Position numbers and translations under genes: made by a program. Below, in pieces: positions 19,083 to 29,441 of a stretch of DNA of 64,000 nt. A model generated the notes under the pieces. That model worked only from the letters and a program-made list of their open reading frames with translations, did not search any database and was not told the origin of the DNA. The stretch is taken from NCBI RefSeq assembly GCF_022321485.1, contig NZ_JAKOGG010000011.1:50505-114504 (forward strand), written 5' to 3'. The stretch is from Shewanella electrica. GTDB lineage: Bacteria; Pseudomonadota; Gammaproteobacteria; Enterobacterales; Shewanellaceae. The stretch's first letter is position 1; each line of letters begins with the position of its first letter.

Positions 19083-19114
19083 AAAAAACCGGTCTATTGA
19101 AGGACCGGTTTTTT
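19083..19114. terminator. bidirectional terminator between dolP and trpS
   Basis: Stem AAAAAACCGGTC / GACCGGTTTTTT with an 8-base loop; works for both convergent operons. Confidence 0.92.
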
Positions 19115-19130
19115 GTTATCTGGTATTGAA

Positions 19131-20138
19131 TTACACCAAAAAGCCAACTCTTTCGTAGACTTTCTTCAGTGTGACTTCGGCGCGCGCTTGGGCTTTTTCA
19201 GCGCCTTCACGCATGATGGTATCAAGAAATGCGCGGTCTTCACGGAATTCGCGATAACGCTGTTGCAGCGGCTCCAACATCGCCACTACCGCTTCACCGG
19301 CAGCACCTTTCAGATGACCATACATTTTGCCTTCAAACTGTGCTTCCAGTGAGCTGATGCTCTCGCCTGTCACACCTGACATCAAACTCAACAGGTTAGA
19401 AACACCAGGTTTGTTGTCGATATCAAAACGTACGACGGGTGGCTCTTCACTGTCGGTCATGGCTTTTTTCAGCTTTTTCATCACCGCTTTAGGATCTTCC
19501 AGCAGACCAATCACGTTATTACGGTTTTCGTCAGACTTGGACATCTTCTTGGTTGGATCTTGCAAAGACATCACCTTAGCGCCCAACTCAGGGATAAACG
19601 GTTCTGGTACGGTGAAGGTGTCGCCATAAGCGTTGTTGAAACGGATAGCGATATCGCGGGTCAGCTCCAAGTGTTGCTTCTGATCTTGTCCAACTGGGAC
19701 TTCATTTGCTTGATACAGCAAAATGTCAGCCGCCATCAGCACTGGATAGCCAAACAAACCGACGTTGATGTTGTTGGCATACTTTTGCGATTTATCTTTG
19801 TATTGCGTCATGCGATTCAACTCACCCATTTGGGTGTAGCAGTTCAACACCCAAGACAGCTGAGTATGTTGTGGCACCTGTGATTGGATAAACACCGTGC
19901 TCTTTTTCGGATCAACACCACACGCCAGATACAAAGCCAAGGTATCTAAGCAGGCTTGGCGCAGTTTTTCTGCATCTTGGCGTACCGTGATCGCATGCAA
20001 ATCAACCACGCAGTAAAGACAATCATGGCTGTCTTGCATATTCACCCACTGACGCAGTGCACCCAAGTAGTTGCCAATGGTCAACTCGCCGGAAGGCTGA
20101 GCACCGCTCAATACAATGGGTTTACCGTTACTGCTCAT
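19131..20138 (-). CDS. trpS: tryptophanyl-tRNA synthetase
   Basis: 335 residues, the normal size for a bacterial class Ic TrpRS. The N-terminus [25 protein letters not shown] contains the TIGN form of the HIGH motif; [11 protein letters not shown] is the KMSKS loop (about 196-206). The AIDQ-type tryptophan pocket is represented by [21 protein letters not shown]. It charges tRNA-Trp in the cytoplasm. Its ATG overlaps the gph stop by four bases, so it is the last gene of rpe-gph-trpS. Confidence 0.97.
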   Translation of the reverse strand: MSSNGKPIVLSGAQPSGELTIGNYLGALRQWVNMQDSHDCLYCVVDLHAITVRQDAEKLRQACLDTLALYLACGVDPKKSTVFIQSQVPQHTQLSWVLNCYTQMGELNRMTQYKDKSQKYANNINVGLFGYPVLMAADILLYQANEVPVGQDQKQHLELTRDIAIRFNNAYGDTFTVPEPFIPELGAKVMSLQDPTKKMSKSDENRNNVIGLLEDPKAVMKKLKKAMTDSEEPPVVRFDIDNKPGVSNLLSLMSGVTGESISSLEAQFEGKMYGHLKGAAGEAVVAMLEPLQQRYREFREDRAFLDTIMREGAEKAQARAEVTLKKVYERVGFLV

Positions 20139-20839
20139 TTGTTTTTTTGCTCCGCTGATTGATTGACGCCAAGTAACGCCAATATTTGTTCAAAAGATTC
20201 GCAGACCGCATCAGGGCTACTGAGGCCGATATCTTCACCGTAGTTGTAACCGTAGGTCAAGCCAATCGAGGCAATCCCCGCCGCTTTCGCTGCCTTAATA
20301 TCATTTTTTGAGTCGCCAACCATCAACAATTGCTGTGGTTGTAGTTGCCATTGCTCGCGTAAGTGGTTGAGCGGTAGAGGATCAGGCTTCATTTTTTCCA
20401 AGCTATCACCGCCCAAGATCGGGTCGAACAATTGCCCAATACCAAAGGAGTTTAACAGCGGCACACTAAACTTATGTGGTTTGTTGGTCACAACTGCTAA
20501 TAAATAACCGGCTTGGTGTAATTGAGTTAATACCTGCTCAACGCCTTGATACATCGAGCTGTAATGCTCTAAACAGTCAGCATAGTGGCGCATAAACACC
20601 GGCATCGCCTCATCCATTTGTGTCACATTTGGGGTAGACCCCGTCACCGCGGTGATGGCGCGTTCCATCAATTTGGCGGCCCCATTACCCACCCAATTGC
20701 GCACCTGCGCCTCGGTCACGCTGGCGAGCCCTAGCTCTGCAAGGCTGCGCTGAGTGGCTACCGCTAGATCTGGCACGCTGTCGATCAATGTGCCATCTAA
20801 ATCAAATGCAATTCCTTTAATCTGACTGAAGTTATTCAT
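20135..20839 (-). CDS. gph: phosphoglycolate phosphatase
   Basis: 234-residue HAD-superfamily enzyme. Motif I is [14 protein letters not shown] (nucleophile and acid/base Asp), motif II is VVTNKPHKF, motif III includes [10 protein letters not shown], and motif IV is [13 protein letters not shown]. Gph hydrolyses 2-phosphoglycolate arising from repair of DNA ends. Gene order rpe-gph-trpS, with overlap of one base with rpe and four with trpS, is the classic gammaproteobacterial dam-rpe-gph-trpS arrangement. Confidence 0.96.
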   Translation of the reverse strand: MNNFSQIKGIAFDLDGTLIDSVPDLAVATQRSLAELGLASVTEAQVRNWVGNGAAKLMERAITAVTGSTPNVTQMDEAMPVFMRHYADCLEHYSSMYQGVEQVLTQLHQAGYLLAVVTNKPHKFSVPLLNSFGIGQLFDPILGGDSLEKMKPDPLPLNHLREQWQLQPQQLLMVGDSKNDIKAAKAAGIASIGLTYGYNYGEDIGLSSPDAVCESFEQILALLGVNQSAEQKNK

Positions 20840-21510
20840 TAGGCTCCCTTTGCGAGTTCATTCCTCATTTGTTGGATCACCGCCGCATAGTCTGGTTGAC
20901 CAAAAATAGCCGAACCAGCAACAAACATGTCAGCCCCTGCGGCTGCGATCTCAGCGATATTATCGACTTTAACGCCACCGTCGACTTCCAAGCGAATATC
21001 AAAACCACTTTGGTCAATCAACTGACGCACTTGCTGGAGCTTGCGTAAGGTTTCAGGAATAAACGACTGACCGCCGAAACCAGGGTTGACCGACATCAAC
21101 ATAATCACATCCAGCTTATCCATCACATAGTCGAGATAACTCAACGGGGTGGCGGGGTTAAATACTAAGCCCGCTTTACAGCCGTGCTCGCGGATCAGTT
21201 GCAAGCTACGGTCAACATGTTCAGACGCTTCGGGATGAAAGGTGATAATGGATGCGCCCGCTTTGGCAAAGTCCGGGATCAAACTATCGACAGGCTTGGT
21301 CATCAGATGCACATCAATCTCGGCGGTGACCCCATGCTTACGCAGTGCGCTACAGATCATCGGCCCAAAGGTCAGATTAGGAACATAGTGATTGTCCATT
21401 ACATCAAAGTGCACAACATCAGCACCCGCGGCCAGCACATTATCAACCTCTTCACCCAGTCGGGCGAAATCAGCAGCTAGAATGGAAGGGGCAATTAAAT
21501 ATGGACGCAT
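20839..21510 (-). CDS. rpe: ribulose-phosphate 3-epimerase
   Basis: 223 residues, a TIM-barrel enzyme interconverting ribulose-5-phosphate and xylulose-5-phosphate in the pentose phosphate pathway. Metal ligands and catalytic acids are in [29 protein letters not shown] and [37 protein letters not shown] and [12 protein letters not shown] form the phosphate and substrate site. First gene of the operon with gph and trpS. Confidence 0.97.
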   Translation of the reverse strand: MRPYLIAPSILAADFARLGEEVDNVLAAGADVVHFDVMDNHYVPNLTFGPMICSALRKHGVTAEIDVHLMTKPVDSLIPDFAKAGASIITFHPEASEHVDRSLQLIREHGCKAGLVFNPATPLSYLDYVMDKLDVIMLMSVNPGFGGQSFIPETLRKLQQVRQLIDQSGFDIRLEVDGGVKVDNIAEIAAAGADMFVAGSAIFGQPDYAAVIQQMRNELAKGA

Positions 21511-21570
21511 AATGTTCTCACGAGCTATCAGAAAGTGGTCTATTCTACCCGCCCACTGAGGCGGTCTCTA

Positions 21571-21660
21571 GGGGCTGTTTATCTTTATTGTTTAGCTTTT
21601 ATGCAAATTAAAGGTGTGATGCACGAGGCACGGCCAGTGACAGCGCGGAATTTATGCCGC
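21571..21660 (-). mobile_element. internally deleted copy of MITE-like element
   Basis: Starts with GGGGCTGTTTATCTTT directly after a TA, exactly as the end of the 262-bp element at 39921-40182 read from its right end. Similarity continues through CAAATTAAA and ACGAGGC, then jumps to the internal GACAGCGCG-AATTTAT segment. The central hairpin and the other terminal repeat are missing. The right boundary is approximate. Confidence 0.7.
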
Positions 21661-21765
21661 TGAGCTTGACGTTAACACCTTGCTGAAAGTTGATATCAAA
21701 AAAGGTGTTTAATTTATCAACGCGTTTGATATACTCCAAAAGTCGTAACAATTTGTGAACCGATA

Positions 21766-22119
21766 ATGGACGTCAAACCGCAAACATTATTACCTAACTT
21801 TAGATCTGTTGCAGTCATGTTGACCGCGGCAGGCGTAGTGGTAACTGCGGCGTTTGTTATTGAACGGATCACCATGCAAAACGACCAATTGGCGTTGAAC
21901 TGTAGCGCACAAAATGAATATAACGCCGCGCTCCCTAGCAGCCATCCCAACAACCGCTGTGCTAACCAGCAACAAGAGCTAACTTGGCGTAGTTGGTTTA
22001 GTGGCAAGAGCCGCTCAGGCCAATTCCACTTCATCGATTTGATGGAGTTACTCAACGGCCATCAAAGTAAACCGCTAGATTCAGTCACACCTAACAGCAG
22101 CCGCAACTCACAAAGCTAA
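21766..22119 (+). CDS. hypothetical protein with one membrane helix
   Basis: 117 residues on the opposite strand to the flanking rpe and dam genes. One N-terminal membrane segment (about 14-32, SVAVMLTAAGVVVTAAFVIE) follows a short cytoplasmic start; the rest is polar and Ser/Asn-rich with two Cys. I do not recognise a family. A small hypothetical gene between rpe and dam is, as I recall, present in other Shewanella, which supports reality. The ribosome site is weak, and a purely spurious frame cannot be excluded. Confidence 0.5.
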   Translation: MDVKPQTLLPNFRSVAVMLTAAGVVVTAAFVIERITMQNDQLALNCSAQNEYNAALPSSHPNNRCANQQQELTWRSWFSGKSRSGQFHFIDLMELLNGHQSKPLDSVTPNSSRNSQS

Positions 22120-22123
22120 ACGT

Positions 22124-22987
22124 TTATTTAACCTGCCGAAACGGTAGCACTTGCCCTGTTTGCTGTTGCTCCGCCGCATATAACGCAATCAACTCATCAA
22201 CTTTCTTACGTGAAGAACCTTTTTGGCTGATATTACGTTGTACGCTGATCACCTCAAATGTCGCACCATGATATAGCTCGCGCGTTAACGGAATGTCGTG
22301 ATTACTGATCACCACCGGAATACCACGCTCTTGCGCGGTTTGGCGGGAGCGACGGGCCAAAATGGCTTGGTCATCTAAGCTAAAACCCGCGCCAACGTAA
22401 GTCGTGAAGCTGGCGGTCGTCGATAACGGCGCATAGGGCGGGTCACAATAGACCACATCGCCATCGCTCAACATATCAAAGGCTTGTTCGTAACCGATAC
22501 AGACAAATTCCGCCTGCTGCGATTTTTGCGAGAAACCACGGATCTCTTTTTCTGGGAAATACGGTTTTTTATAGGAACCAAACGGCACGTTAAACGAGCC
22601 CTTACGGTTATAGCGGCATAAACCATTGAAACCATGGCGATTGAGGTAGAGAAAACCTAAGGCGCGATCAAGGCTATCGGTCGCATGATTAAACCGTTGA
22701 CGGGTGTTGTAGTAAAAATCGGCATCGTTGTTGGCATCAATAAACAGCTCGCCCGCAAGACCGATAAAATGCTCCGGATCACGCTGAATGATGCGGTACA
22801 TCTCAATCAGATCACGGTTAATATCACACAACAAATAGTTGTCGTAATCGGTATTGAGGAACACCGAGCCAGCACCAACAAACGGCTCAACTAAACGATT
22901 GCCAGCAGGCAAATGACGGACAATGGCATCAACAAGCTTAAACTTTCCTCCCGCCCATTTCAGGAACGCCCGCTGTTTTTTCATCAT
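22124..22987 (-). CDS. dam: DNA adenine methyltransferase (GATC)
   Basis: 287 residues. It starts MMKKQRAFLKWAGGKFKLVD (motif X, WAGGK), then LVEPFVGAGSVFLNTDYD (SAM-binding FxGxG) and the catalytic DPPY in DVVYCDPPYAPLS (about residue 180-185), the class-alpha N6-adenine order of Dam. Dam methylates GATC and directs mismatch repair and initiation timing. It follows damX at a 45-base gap, at the end of the aroK-aroB-damX-dam series. Confidence 0.96.
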   Translation of the reverse strand: MMKKQRAFLKWAGGKFKLVDAIVRHLPAGNRLVEPFVGAGSVFLNTDYDNYLLCDINRDLIEMYRIIQRDPEHFIGLAGELFIDANNDADFYYNTRQRFNHATDSLDRALGFLYLNRHGFNGLCRYNRKGSFNVPFGSYKKPYFPEKEIRGFSQKSQQAEFVCIGYEQAFDMLSDGDVVYCDPPYAPLSTTASFTTYVGAGFSLDDQAILARRSRQTAQERGIPVVISNHDIPLTRELYHGATFEVISVQRNISQKGSSRKKVDELIALYAAEQQQTGQVLPFRQVK

Positions 22988-23032
22988 TAATTAATGCCAG
23001 ACAGAAATTGTAAAAGGCAGATTCTACCTGTT

Positions 23033-24424
23033 TCAAAGCGGAATTTCATCGCCAATCCTTGGTTGTGGCTGATAATCCTGAATATCCTTCCACGCCCGTA
23101 ACCATGGCTCGCTAAAGCCTTTGGCAGTCAACTGTTTCATGGCTGCCATGGCATCTTGGCGCCGCGGATAATTCCCAATCAGCACCACCCACCACTGCCG
23201 GTGACGGCAGATAATGAGCGGCTCACCCGCCAGCTGCGCCAATATTGGCTGCAATGATTCACGGCTTTTCACACTGGCGAGTTGCAGGGTGTAACCGGTA
23301 TGTGGCAACACCGCGCGATTAGCTGTGTTATCCACCGTAGCAGTTGCCTTGGTTGGCGCTTCGTTGCCAACAATCGTGGCGGCGACAGTAGGCTTAGCAT
23401 TGGTGACTGCAGCGGTAGTTACCTCAGCCACACTGCGAGCATCTTTTAATAAGTCGCTATCATCCTCACTCATTGGCGCGCTATCGGCTGATGGCCCAGT
23501 CGTGCTGAGGTCTGCGACGAGCAGCGGTTGCATTTCCAGTAATGCTAACCCCGTCAAGGGCGGCACAACATCAGGATGCAGCATGCGCTCGGCATAACTG
23601 ATTAATGGTGAGACTTGCGGTAATACGGGCTGTGACTGTGGCACGGCTGGCAATGGCACACTTGCCCGCAACGCATACCATACGAGTAAGCCACCGAGCA
23701 GTAACACACCGAAACCACTGAACAACCACTTTTGCCATGGCAACCGACGAGGTTCCGCAGGTGTGCCATGCAGTGCTAACTCCAATAGTGCTAGCACTTC
23801 CGCAGGCGTGCCCGACTGTGCAGCCAGCTTAGGTCCAATAATCTTACGCGGGGTAAAAGTATGCTGCTGCGAACGCGTTAATAAGGTTTGGTATAAACCT
23901 TCACGCTCCGCCATATTCAAGGCTGGGACAGTGATAGCCAAAACTGATGCGCGTTGTGCGGCGGGCAGTTGTTGCTGTAACTGCTGCGCAAAACTGGGGG
24001 AAACCGAGGCAGTAATGGTAATCGGGTAGCCAGCACAGTGGATCTGCGTTAGCAGTAACAATTCCGCCCATAACGGCAGCGGTAAGTTGTCGGCATCGTC
24101 CAGCAGAATATGGATGGGCTGCTGTAAATTAGCGGTGAAACGCAGCAAGGTATCGGCGAGCGACACTTCATCATCAAACAGCGGATCAGGCAGTAACTGC
24201 ATGATGATTTTGCGACGGATTTCTTGTTCGGAAACATGTTGTGGACAACCGACTAACGACAGATTGCGATCATCCAACTCATTCGCCAATGCGGTCAGCA
24301 AACTGGTTTTGCCACTGCCTTGGGCACCACGCAACAGCACCAATTGCTGGCCGTAGCTAGCAAGGTGAGTCAGTCGCTGGATCAGCGCTTCTTGAGAGGG
24401 TAACAGCAGTTCGTCGTGTGCCAC
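23033..24424 (-). CDS. damX: DamX: AAA ATPase-like and SPOR-domain division protein
   Basis: 463 residues. The N-terminal half (1-215) is an AAA/GspA-like ATPase region with Walker A RGAQGSGKTSLL and a Walker-B-like HILLDDAD. One membrane helix (about 232-250, WLFSGFGVLLLGGLLVWYAL) is followed by a Pro/Ala/Thr-rich periplasmic linker and a C-terminal SPOR domain (about 375-450, YTLQLASVKSRESLQPILAQL... WVVLIGNYPRRQDAMAAMKQL), which binds denuded septal peptidoglycan. The N-terminal ATPase is typical of Vibrio/Shewanella DamX and longer than in E. coli. Sits between aroB and dam. Confidence 0.92.
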   Translation of the reverse strand: MAHDELLLPSQEALIQRLTHLASYGQQLVLLRGAQGSGKTSLLTALANELDDRNLSLVGCPQHVSEQEIRRKIIMQLLPDPLFDDEVSLADTLLRFTANLQQPIHILLDDADNLPLPLWAELLLLTQIHCAGYPITITASVSPSFAQQLQQQLPAAQRASVLAITVPALNMAEREGLYQTLLTRSQQHTFTPRKIIGPKLAAQSGTPAEVLALLELALHGTPAEPRRLPWQKWLFSGFGVLLLGGLLVWYALRASVPLPAVPQSQPVLPQVSPLISYAERMLHPDVVPPLTGLALLEMQPLLVADLSTTGPSADSAPMSEDDSDLLKDARSVAEVTTAAVTNAKPTVAATIVGNEAPTKATATVDNTANRAVLPHTGYTLQLASVKSRESLQPILAQLAGEPLIICRHRQWWVVLIGNYPRRQDAMAAMKQLTAKGFSEPWLRAWKDIQDYQPQPRIGDEIPL

Positions 24425-24439
24425 AGGCTCACCCGTAGG

Positions 24440-25522
24440 TTACTTGCGGCTAATGACCTGCTCCAGCAAAGTATCGGTAACTTCGCTAAAGACGGCAGCA
24501 CTTCCGAGACTGGTAGGTAACACCAAACGGATTTGACCAGAAAGCACTTTTTTATCACGCCGCATATGTTTGATAAATGCGTCAAAACCCATGCTATCAG
24601 GCGCAGCAATTGGCAAATCAAATGCTGCTAATAGCGCTGTAATGCGACGGACGATTGACGCATCAATCAATCCCATGAGTTCCGCAGTTTGCGCAGCAAG
24701 GACTGTGCCAGCGGCCACGGCTTCACCGTGCAGCCATACACCATAGCCCATTTCCGCTTCAATGGCGTGACCAAAGGTATGCCCAAGGTTTAACAAGGCG
24801 CGCACGCCCTGCTCGGTTTCATCTTCTGCCACAACGGTGGCTTTGATTTCACAGCAACGTTGAATGGCATAAGTCAACGCCGCAGGCTGCAGTGATTGCA
24901 AGGCAGCAACGTTTTGTTCCAGCCAAGCAAAAAACTCGCTGTCCCAAATGATGCCGTATTTGATCACTTCCGCCATACCCGCAGCAAACTCTCGGGCCGG
25001 CAAGGTGGTTAAACATTGGGTGTCGATCAATACGTTTTGCGGTTGGTAAAACGCACCAATCATATTTTTGCCGAGTGGATGGTTAACCGCAGTTTTGCCA
25101 CCAACGGAGGAATCGACTTGCGATAATAACGTGGTGGGGATTTGCACAAACTGCACCCCACGCTGGTAACTGGCAGCGGCAAAGCCAGCCATATCACCAA
25201 TCACACCGCCGCCCAACGCCACAATTACCACATCGCGACCACAGTTGTGCTCTAACAAGGCGGTAAAAATATGATCAAGTTGGTCAAGGGTTTTGAATTG
25301 TTCACCGTCAGGCAATACAACTGCCTGCACTGTAGCGATTTGGCTAAGCACATCAGTAACTTGCTGAAGGTATAAGGGCGCCACCACATCATTAGTCACA
25401 ATGAAGAGGGTGCGCCCTGCTAGATGAGATAAATGGGTACTACTCTGCGCCAACAGACCTTGGCCAATCAGGATGGGATAACTGCGATTTCCTAATTCAA
25501 CCTGGATCTGAGCCAACGCCAT
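24440..25522 (-). CDS. aroB: 3-dehydroquinate synthase
   Basis: 360 residues, second enzyme of the shikimate pathway (DAHP to 3-dehydroquinate), NAD- and metal-dependent. Seen motifs: [82 protein letters not shown] (nucleotide-binding and active site), and metal ligands in [14 protein letters not shown] and [10 protein letters not shown]. The start overlaps the aroK stop by one base (TAATG), so the two are translationally coupled. Confidence 0.97.
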   Translation of the reverse strand: MALAQIQVELGNRSYPILIGQGLLAQSSTHLSHLAGRTLFIVTNDVVAPLYLQQVTDVLSQIATVQAVVLPDGEQFKTLDQLDHIFTALLEHNCGRDVVIVALGGGVIGDMAGFAAASYQRGVQFVQIPTTLLSQVDSSVGGKTAVNHPLGKNMIGAFYQPQNVLIDTQCLTTLPAREFAAGMAEVIKYGIIWDSEFFAWLEQNVAALQSLQPAALTYAIQRCCEIKATVVAEDETEQGVRALLNLGHTFGHAIEAEMGYGVWLHGEAVAAGTVLAAQTAELMGLIDASIVRRITALLAAFDLPIAAPDSMGFDAFIKHMRRDKKVLSGQIRLVLPTSLGSAAVFSEVTDTLLEQVISRK

Positions 25523-26037
25523 TAGAACTCCAATTTATCGATGATTTGGTTAGCGACAACTTTAGCGCTTTGCTCGTCAGTTTTAACGATGACATCCGCA
25601 ATCTCTTCATACAGAGGATTACGAACATCCGCTAAATCTTCCAAAACTTCGCGAGGATTATCAACTTGCAGTAGCGGACGACGTTTATCACGCTGGGTAC
25701 GCGCAACCTGTTTATCAATGGTTGTTTCCAGATAAACCACAATGCCACGAGCAGAAAGATAGTTGCGAATATCTTTGCTCTGAACAGAGCCACCACCCGT
25801 TGCCAACACAATACCCTGCTTTTCAGTCAGGTCAGCGATGACCTGAGCTTCACGACGTCGAAAACCTTCCTCACCTTCAACGTCAAACACCCAAGCGATG
25901 TCTGCACCAGTGCGGCTTTCAATTTCTTGATCTGAATCGTAAAACTCAAGATGTAGCATTTGCGCCAAGTGACGTCCTATCGTGCTCTTACCGGCACCCA
26001 TAGGCCCTACTAGAAAAATATTACGTTTTTCAGCCAT
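25522..26037 (-). CDS. aroK: shikimate kinase I
   Basis: 171 residues. P-loop [17 protein letters not shown], shikimate-binding [30 protein letters not shown], and LATGGGSV; the LID region is [12 protein letters not shown]. It phosphorylates shikimate. Follows pilQ by about 200 bp that include a terminator, so it probably has its own promoter and leads aroK-aroB-damX-dam. Confidence 0.97.
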   Translation of the reverse strand: MAEKRNIFLVGPMGAGKSTIGRHLAQMLHLEFYDSDQEIESRTGADIAWVFDVEGEEGFRRREAQVIADLTEKQGIVLATGGGSVQSKDIRNYLSARGIVVYLETTIDKQVARTQRDKRRPLLQVDNPREVLEDLADVRNPLYEEIADVIVKTDEQSAKVVANQIIDKLEF

Positions 26038-26183
26038 TTCTTATACGTCTGAATCTTATGAATAGTTTGCAGAAAGTCGATTTGGCAACAAATCGACGGG
26101 ATTGTTACCTTGCTCTTTAGAGACTTGATTGGGGATTATCTCAGTTAACCCCCTCTGTTAGCAAGTAACCGTTCACACTTAAT

Positions 26184-26217
26184 CGTGAAAAAGCCAGCGA
26201 CCCTGTCGCTGGCTTTC
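26184..26217 (-). terminator. pilQ terminator
   Basis: 12-bp stem AAAGCCAGCGAC / GTCGCTGGCTTT with a 3-base loop, followed on the minus strand by a T-rich tail. Confidence 0.9.
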
Positions 26218-26233
26218 AGCTTAATAGGCGTTG

Positions 26234-28285
26234 CTATAAGTTCTCGGTGACGATTTTGGGCGTCACAAAAATCAGCAATTCTCGGCGTTCGTTGGAGTCC
26301 GACGTGTTTCTAAACAGCGCCCCAAGTACCGGAATATCACCTAAAACAGGCACTTTGTTGACGCTGTTGATTACTTGTTGTTGATAGATACCGCCCAGCA
26401 CAATGGTTTCGCCATTATCGACCAACACTTGGGTACCCACTTTTTGAGTATTGATAGACACGGCTTCACCCAATGGCGTTTGTACGGTTTCACCTTGCGA
26501 ATCTTGGGTGATCTCCAAATCAAGGATCACTTTATTGTCTGGCGTGATTTGTGGCGTGACTCGCAGCGACAATACCGCTTTTTTAAACTGCACCGTGGCC
26601 GCGCCACTAGAGGCTGATTCCACATACGGGATCTCAACCCCTTGCTCGATATAAGCCGCTTTTTGGTTAGAGGTGGTAATACGTGGGCTAGCAATAATCT
26701 CACCTTTGTTTTCCTGCTCTAACGCGCTCAGCTCCAAATCCAGCAAGGTGCCGTCAGACAGTTTCGCCACACTAAAGGCGATGCTAGCAGCATTGCTGGC
26801 GCCGGCGGGCAAGTTAACGTTAAGACGGTCAGCAAGGTCCGGTGTGCCACCAGAGACTAAGCCAGATGAACCTTCCAGCGAACCGGAAGTACCATAATCA
26901 CCTTGTAGGTCAGTTACGCCCCAACGCACGCCCAAATCCTGCGCCACCGTATCACTGACGGTGACCATGCGCGATTCAATCAATACCTGCTTGATCGGAA
27001 TATCCAGCGCATCAATCAAACGGTGCACGTTTTCGAGAATATCGGCGGTATCTTTGACTAACAGGGTGTTAGTGCGCTCATCTACCGCCACGCTACCGCG
27101 CTCTGACAATAAGCTGGAACCTTCGCCCTTAAGCAGGGTGGCAATATCGGTGGCTTTGGCATAGTTAATCTGCAAATACTCAGAGTACAGCGGCGCTAAC
27201 TGTGCAACTTCTTGCTTGTTTTTCAACGTTTGGCTTTCGCGGATAGCAATCTCTTCGGCGGGCGCCACCATCAAGATATTGCCTTCGATGCGCTTGTCTA
27301 AGCCTTTGGTTTGTAAAATCAAATCCAGCGCTTGATCCCATGGCACATCGTCAAGGCGCAAGGTGATGCTGCCTTCAACGGTGTCACTGGTCACCAAGTT
27401 AAAGTTGTTATAGTCAGCGATAATCTGCAATGCGGTACGGACCGAGATTTTTTGGAAATTTAACGAAATGTTTTTGCCAGAGTATTTCTTCTTCGGTTCG
27501 ATAGACGCCGCTTTTTCAGCTTTGGTCATCACCACTTTAAACTGATTGCCTTCCTGCTGGTAGCTGTAGTCATACATGCCTTTGACGTCGATCATAAAGC
27601 GCGTGGTCATGTCATCTCGGAAGGTTTCAAAACTGCTGACTGGCGTGGCAAAGTCCTGAACATCCATCACGTACAACATATCGTCGGGGATTTCAGTATT
27701 AAAAAATTTCACTTCCAACTTGGCACCGACTTGCTCGACATTGGCAGCGACCGAAGCGTTACTGAGGTCCACCACCAACTCACCACCGTTACTGCCGCTA
27801 CGATGGAAATCGATATTTTTGATCTTATTAACAAAGGGGTTGCTGTCTTTTGCTTTCGGGTCCATCACCTCATCATTGATGGTTAAACGATAGGTATTGC
27901 CGATGACCTTACCTTGGTACGGTTTCACTTTTTTGAGTGTTAACGCCACTTGCAACGCGCGGTCTTGTTGCTGGGTGGTCATTTCAGTCACGCCAACTTG
28001 GTTGATTGGCAGCTCGGATTTATCCAGCTTCGACGAGGTGTCGGCAAACACGAGGCGAATGCCTGCGGGATTGGCATCAAGAGAAATTTTGGGTTCAACA
28101 ATTGGCTCAGCAAATACCAGTTCCATCTCCAGTTGATGGTCAATAATGGTGTGGTATTTCACATTTAATAGCTGGTTGTCTGCCATTGCATAAGGAATGA
28201 GACTAACCGCCAGAATACATCCCCATGCGAGTCGCAACCATGTGCCTGTCGTGTCAGGTCGGCTATGCGCCACAATAGATCTCAT
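26234..28285 (-). CDS. pilQ: type IV pilus secretin PilQ
   Basis: 683 residues with signal peptide (cleavage about 35, PYAMA/DNQ). Order: two AMIN domains (about 40-125 and 155-245; peptidoglycan binding), an STN/N0 domain (about 285-345, ISLNFQKISVRTALQIIADYNNFNL), an N1/NolW-like region (about 375-440), and the secretin pore domain (about 450-680, with VPVLGDIPVLGALFRNTSDSNERRELLIFVTPKIV). It forms the outer-membrane gate for the pilus. Last gene of pilMNOPQ; ribosome site GAAGGATGAG precedes the ATG. Confidence 0.96.
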   Translation of the reverse strand: MRSIVAHSRPDTTGTWLRLAWGCILAVSLIPYAMADNQLLNVKYHTIIDHQLEMELVFAEPIVEPKISLDANPAGIRLVFADTSSKLDKSELPINQVGVTEMTTQQQDRALQVALTLKKVKPYQGKVIGNTYRLTINDEVMDPKAKDSNPFVNKIKNIDFHRSGSNGGELVVDLSNASVAANVEQVGAKLEVKFFNTEIPDDMLYVMDVQDFATPVSSFETFRDDMTTRFMIDVKGMYDYSYQQEGNQFKVVMTKAEKAASIEPKKKYSGKNISLNFQKISVRTALQIIADYNNFNLVTSDTVEGSITLRLDDVPWDQALDLILQTKGLDKRIEGNILMVAPAEEIAIRESQTLKNKQEVAQLAPLYSEYLQINYAKATDIATLLKGEGSSLLSERGSVAVDERTNTLLVKDTADILENVHRLIDALDIPIKQVLIESRMVTVSDTVAQDLGVRWGVTDLQGDYGTSGSLEGSSGLVSGGTPDLADRLNVNLPAGASNAASIAFSVAKLSDGTLLDLELSALEQENKGEIIASPRITTSNQKAAYIEQGVEIPYVESASSGAATVQFKKAVLSLRVTPQITPDNKVILDLEITQDSQGETVQTPLGEAVSINTQKVGTQVLVDNGETIVLGGIYQQQVINSVNKVPVLGDIPVLGALFRNTSDSNERRELLIFVTPKIVTENL

Positions 28286-28305
28286 TATTTCTCATCCTTC
28301 GCCAG

Positions 28306-28821
28306 TTATTCGCCTGTGAGTTCTAGGCTGCTATTCCGTTCGGTCCAACAACCAGCGCCGTCCGGAATTAACTCTCTAATATTAATACTGTTTGCCGAAA
28401 TTGCTTCGATACGCCCGTGGTACAGTCCCAAGTAGTCACCTACACCGAGGCGATACACACTACTATCGGCGGTTTCAACCAACGCCCAAATCACTTGGCC
28501 TTGACTCAAGGTGCCGCGCATTTTTAGGTTGTCGAGTGCGTAGGTTTCTAAGCGACTCTTTTTACGTTTTAAATCGGGCTGTAAACAATCTCTGGAACTA
28601 TCCACCACCTCTTCGGTTAACTCCCTCGCAGGCGGTACAAACGGACTGCGTAACGATTCCGCTTGGTAAATAAAGTGTTCAAATTTAGGTGGTTCTTTCA
28701 GCGGTGGAATACGCGCAACATGGTTGGCTTTGGTCGATGCCACAAATTGTTCCAGATCGGCGCGGTCGCCAATACAGCCTCCCAGCAACAGCATCATGCA
28801 AACAATTGGCAGAAATCTCAT
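28306..28821 (-). CDS. pilP: type IV pilus lipoprotein PilP
   Basis: 171 residues. Lipoprotein signal MRFLPIVCMMLLLGGCIGDRAD (lipobox LGGC, Cys 16). The mature part has the PilP pattern: a linker with FIYQAESLRSPFVPP, then the HR-like beta domain (LETYALDNLKMRGTLSQGQVIWALVETADSSVYRLGVGDYLGLYHGRIEAI). PilP connects the PilN/PilO inner-membrane dimer to PilQ. Start overlaps the pilO stop by four bases. Confidence 0.95.
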   Translation of the reverse strand: MRFLPIVCMMLLLGGCIGDRADLEQFVASTKANHVARIPPLKEPPKFEHFIYQAESLRSPFVPPARELTEEVVDSSRDCLQPDLKRKKSRLETYALDNLKMRGTLSQGQVIWALVETADSSVYRLGVGDYLGLYHGRIEAISANSINIRELIPDGAGCWTERNSSLELTGE

Positions 28822-29441
28822 TTGGCTTTCCCCTTTGTCGGCGCTGCGGGTTGATCTGCTCCCTCTTTAAAGCGATAAGTTTTTGCCAACACCTCCATGG
28901 ATAGCTGCTCACCGTTCTCTTCACGCTTGATGATAAAATCATGCAAACTGACAATGCGTGGTAAATCGGCCACCCCAGACACCATGCTGCCTAATTGGTG
29001 ATATCCCCCCTCCACCGACATGCGAATGGGATATTCAATATAAAATTCGCGCTGAATTTCTGCGTCCCAATCAATACTGCGAATTTTTAGGCCAGAATCG
29101 GTGGCAACAAATGTTAAGTCGTCCAATAGTCCTGGCATTTCATTTTGTGACGGCAGCATTTTTAATAATTCGGCAAACTGCGCTTCCATTTCCACCAGCT
29201 GTTGACGATATAACTCAAGGTTAGCAGCTAGCTGATACTTGTTTTGGAAATCCTGCCGCAATTGCACTTCTTTGCGTTGTTCTGCGTCATAACTCGCTAA
29301 TGCGTCACTGATGAAGAAATAATAGCCACCGGCAAAGACTAATATCGCTAAAATAATGGCAAACACGGTTTTGACCTGTGCTGGCCAGCCACCAATGTTT
29401 TCCATATCCAGATCATTAAACTGGCTTAGATCGAGTTTCAT
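28818..29441 (-). CDS. pilO: type IV pilus alignment protein PilO
   Basis: 207 residues: short cytoplasmic start (MKLDLSQFNDLDMENIGGWP), one membrane helix (about 25-46), a coiled-coil segment (about 50-95) and a ferredoxin-like periplasmic domain (about 100-185). It forms a heterodimer with PilN in the inner membrane. Overlaps pilN by one base (TAATG) and pilP by four bases. Confidence 0.95.
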   Translation of the reverse strand: MKLDLSQFNDLDMENIGGWPAQVKTVFAIILAILVFAGGYYFFISDALASYDAEQRKEVQLRQDFQNKYQLAANLELYRQQLVEMEAQFAELLKMLPSQNEMPGLLDDLTFVATDSGLKIRSIDWDAEIQREFYIEYPIRMSVEGGYHQLGSMVSGVADLPRIVSLHDFIIKREENGEQLSMEVLAKTYRFKEGADQPAAPTKGKAK

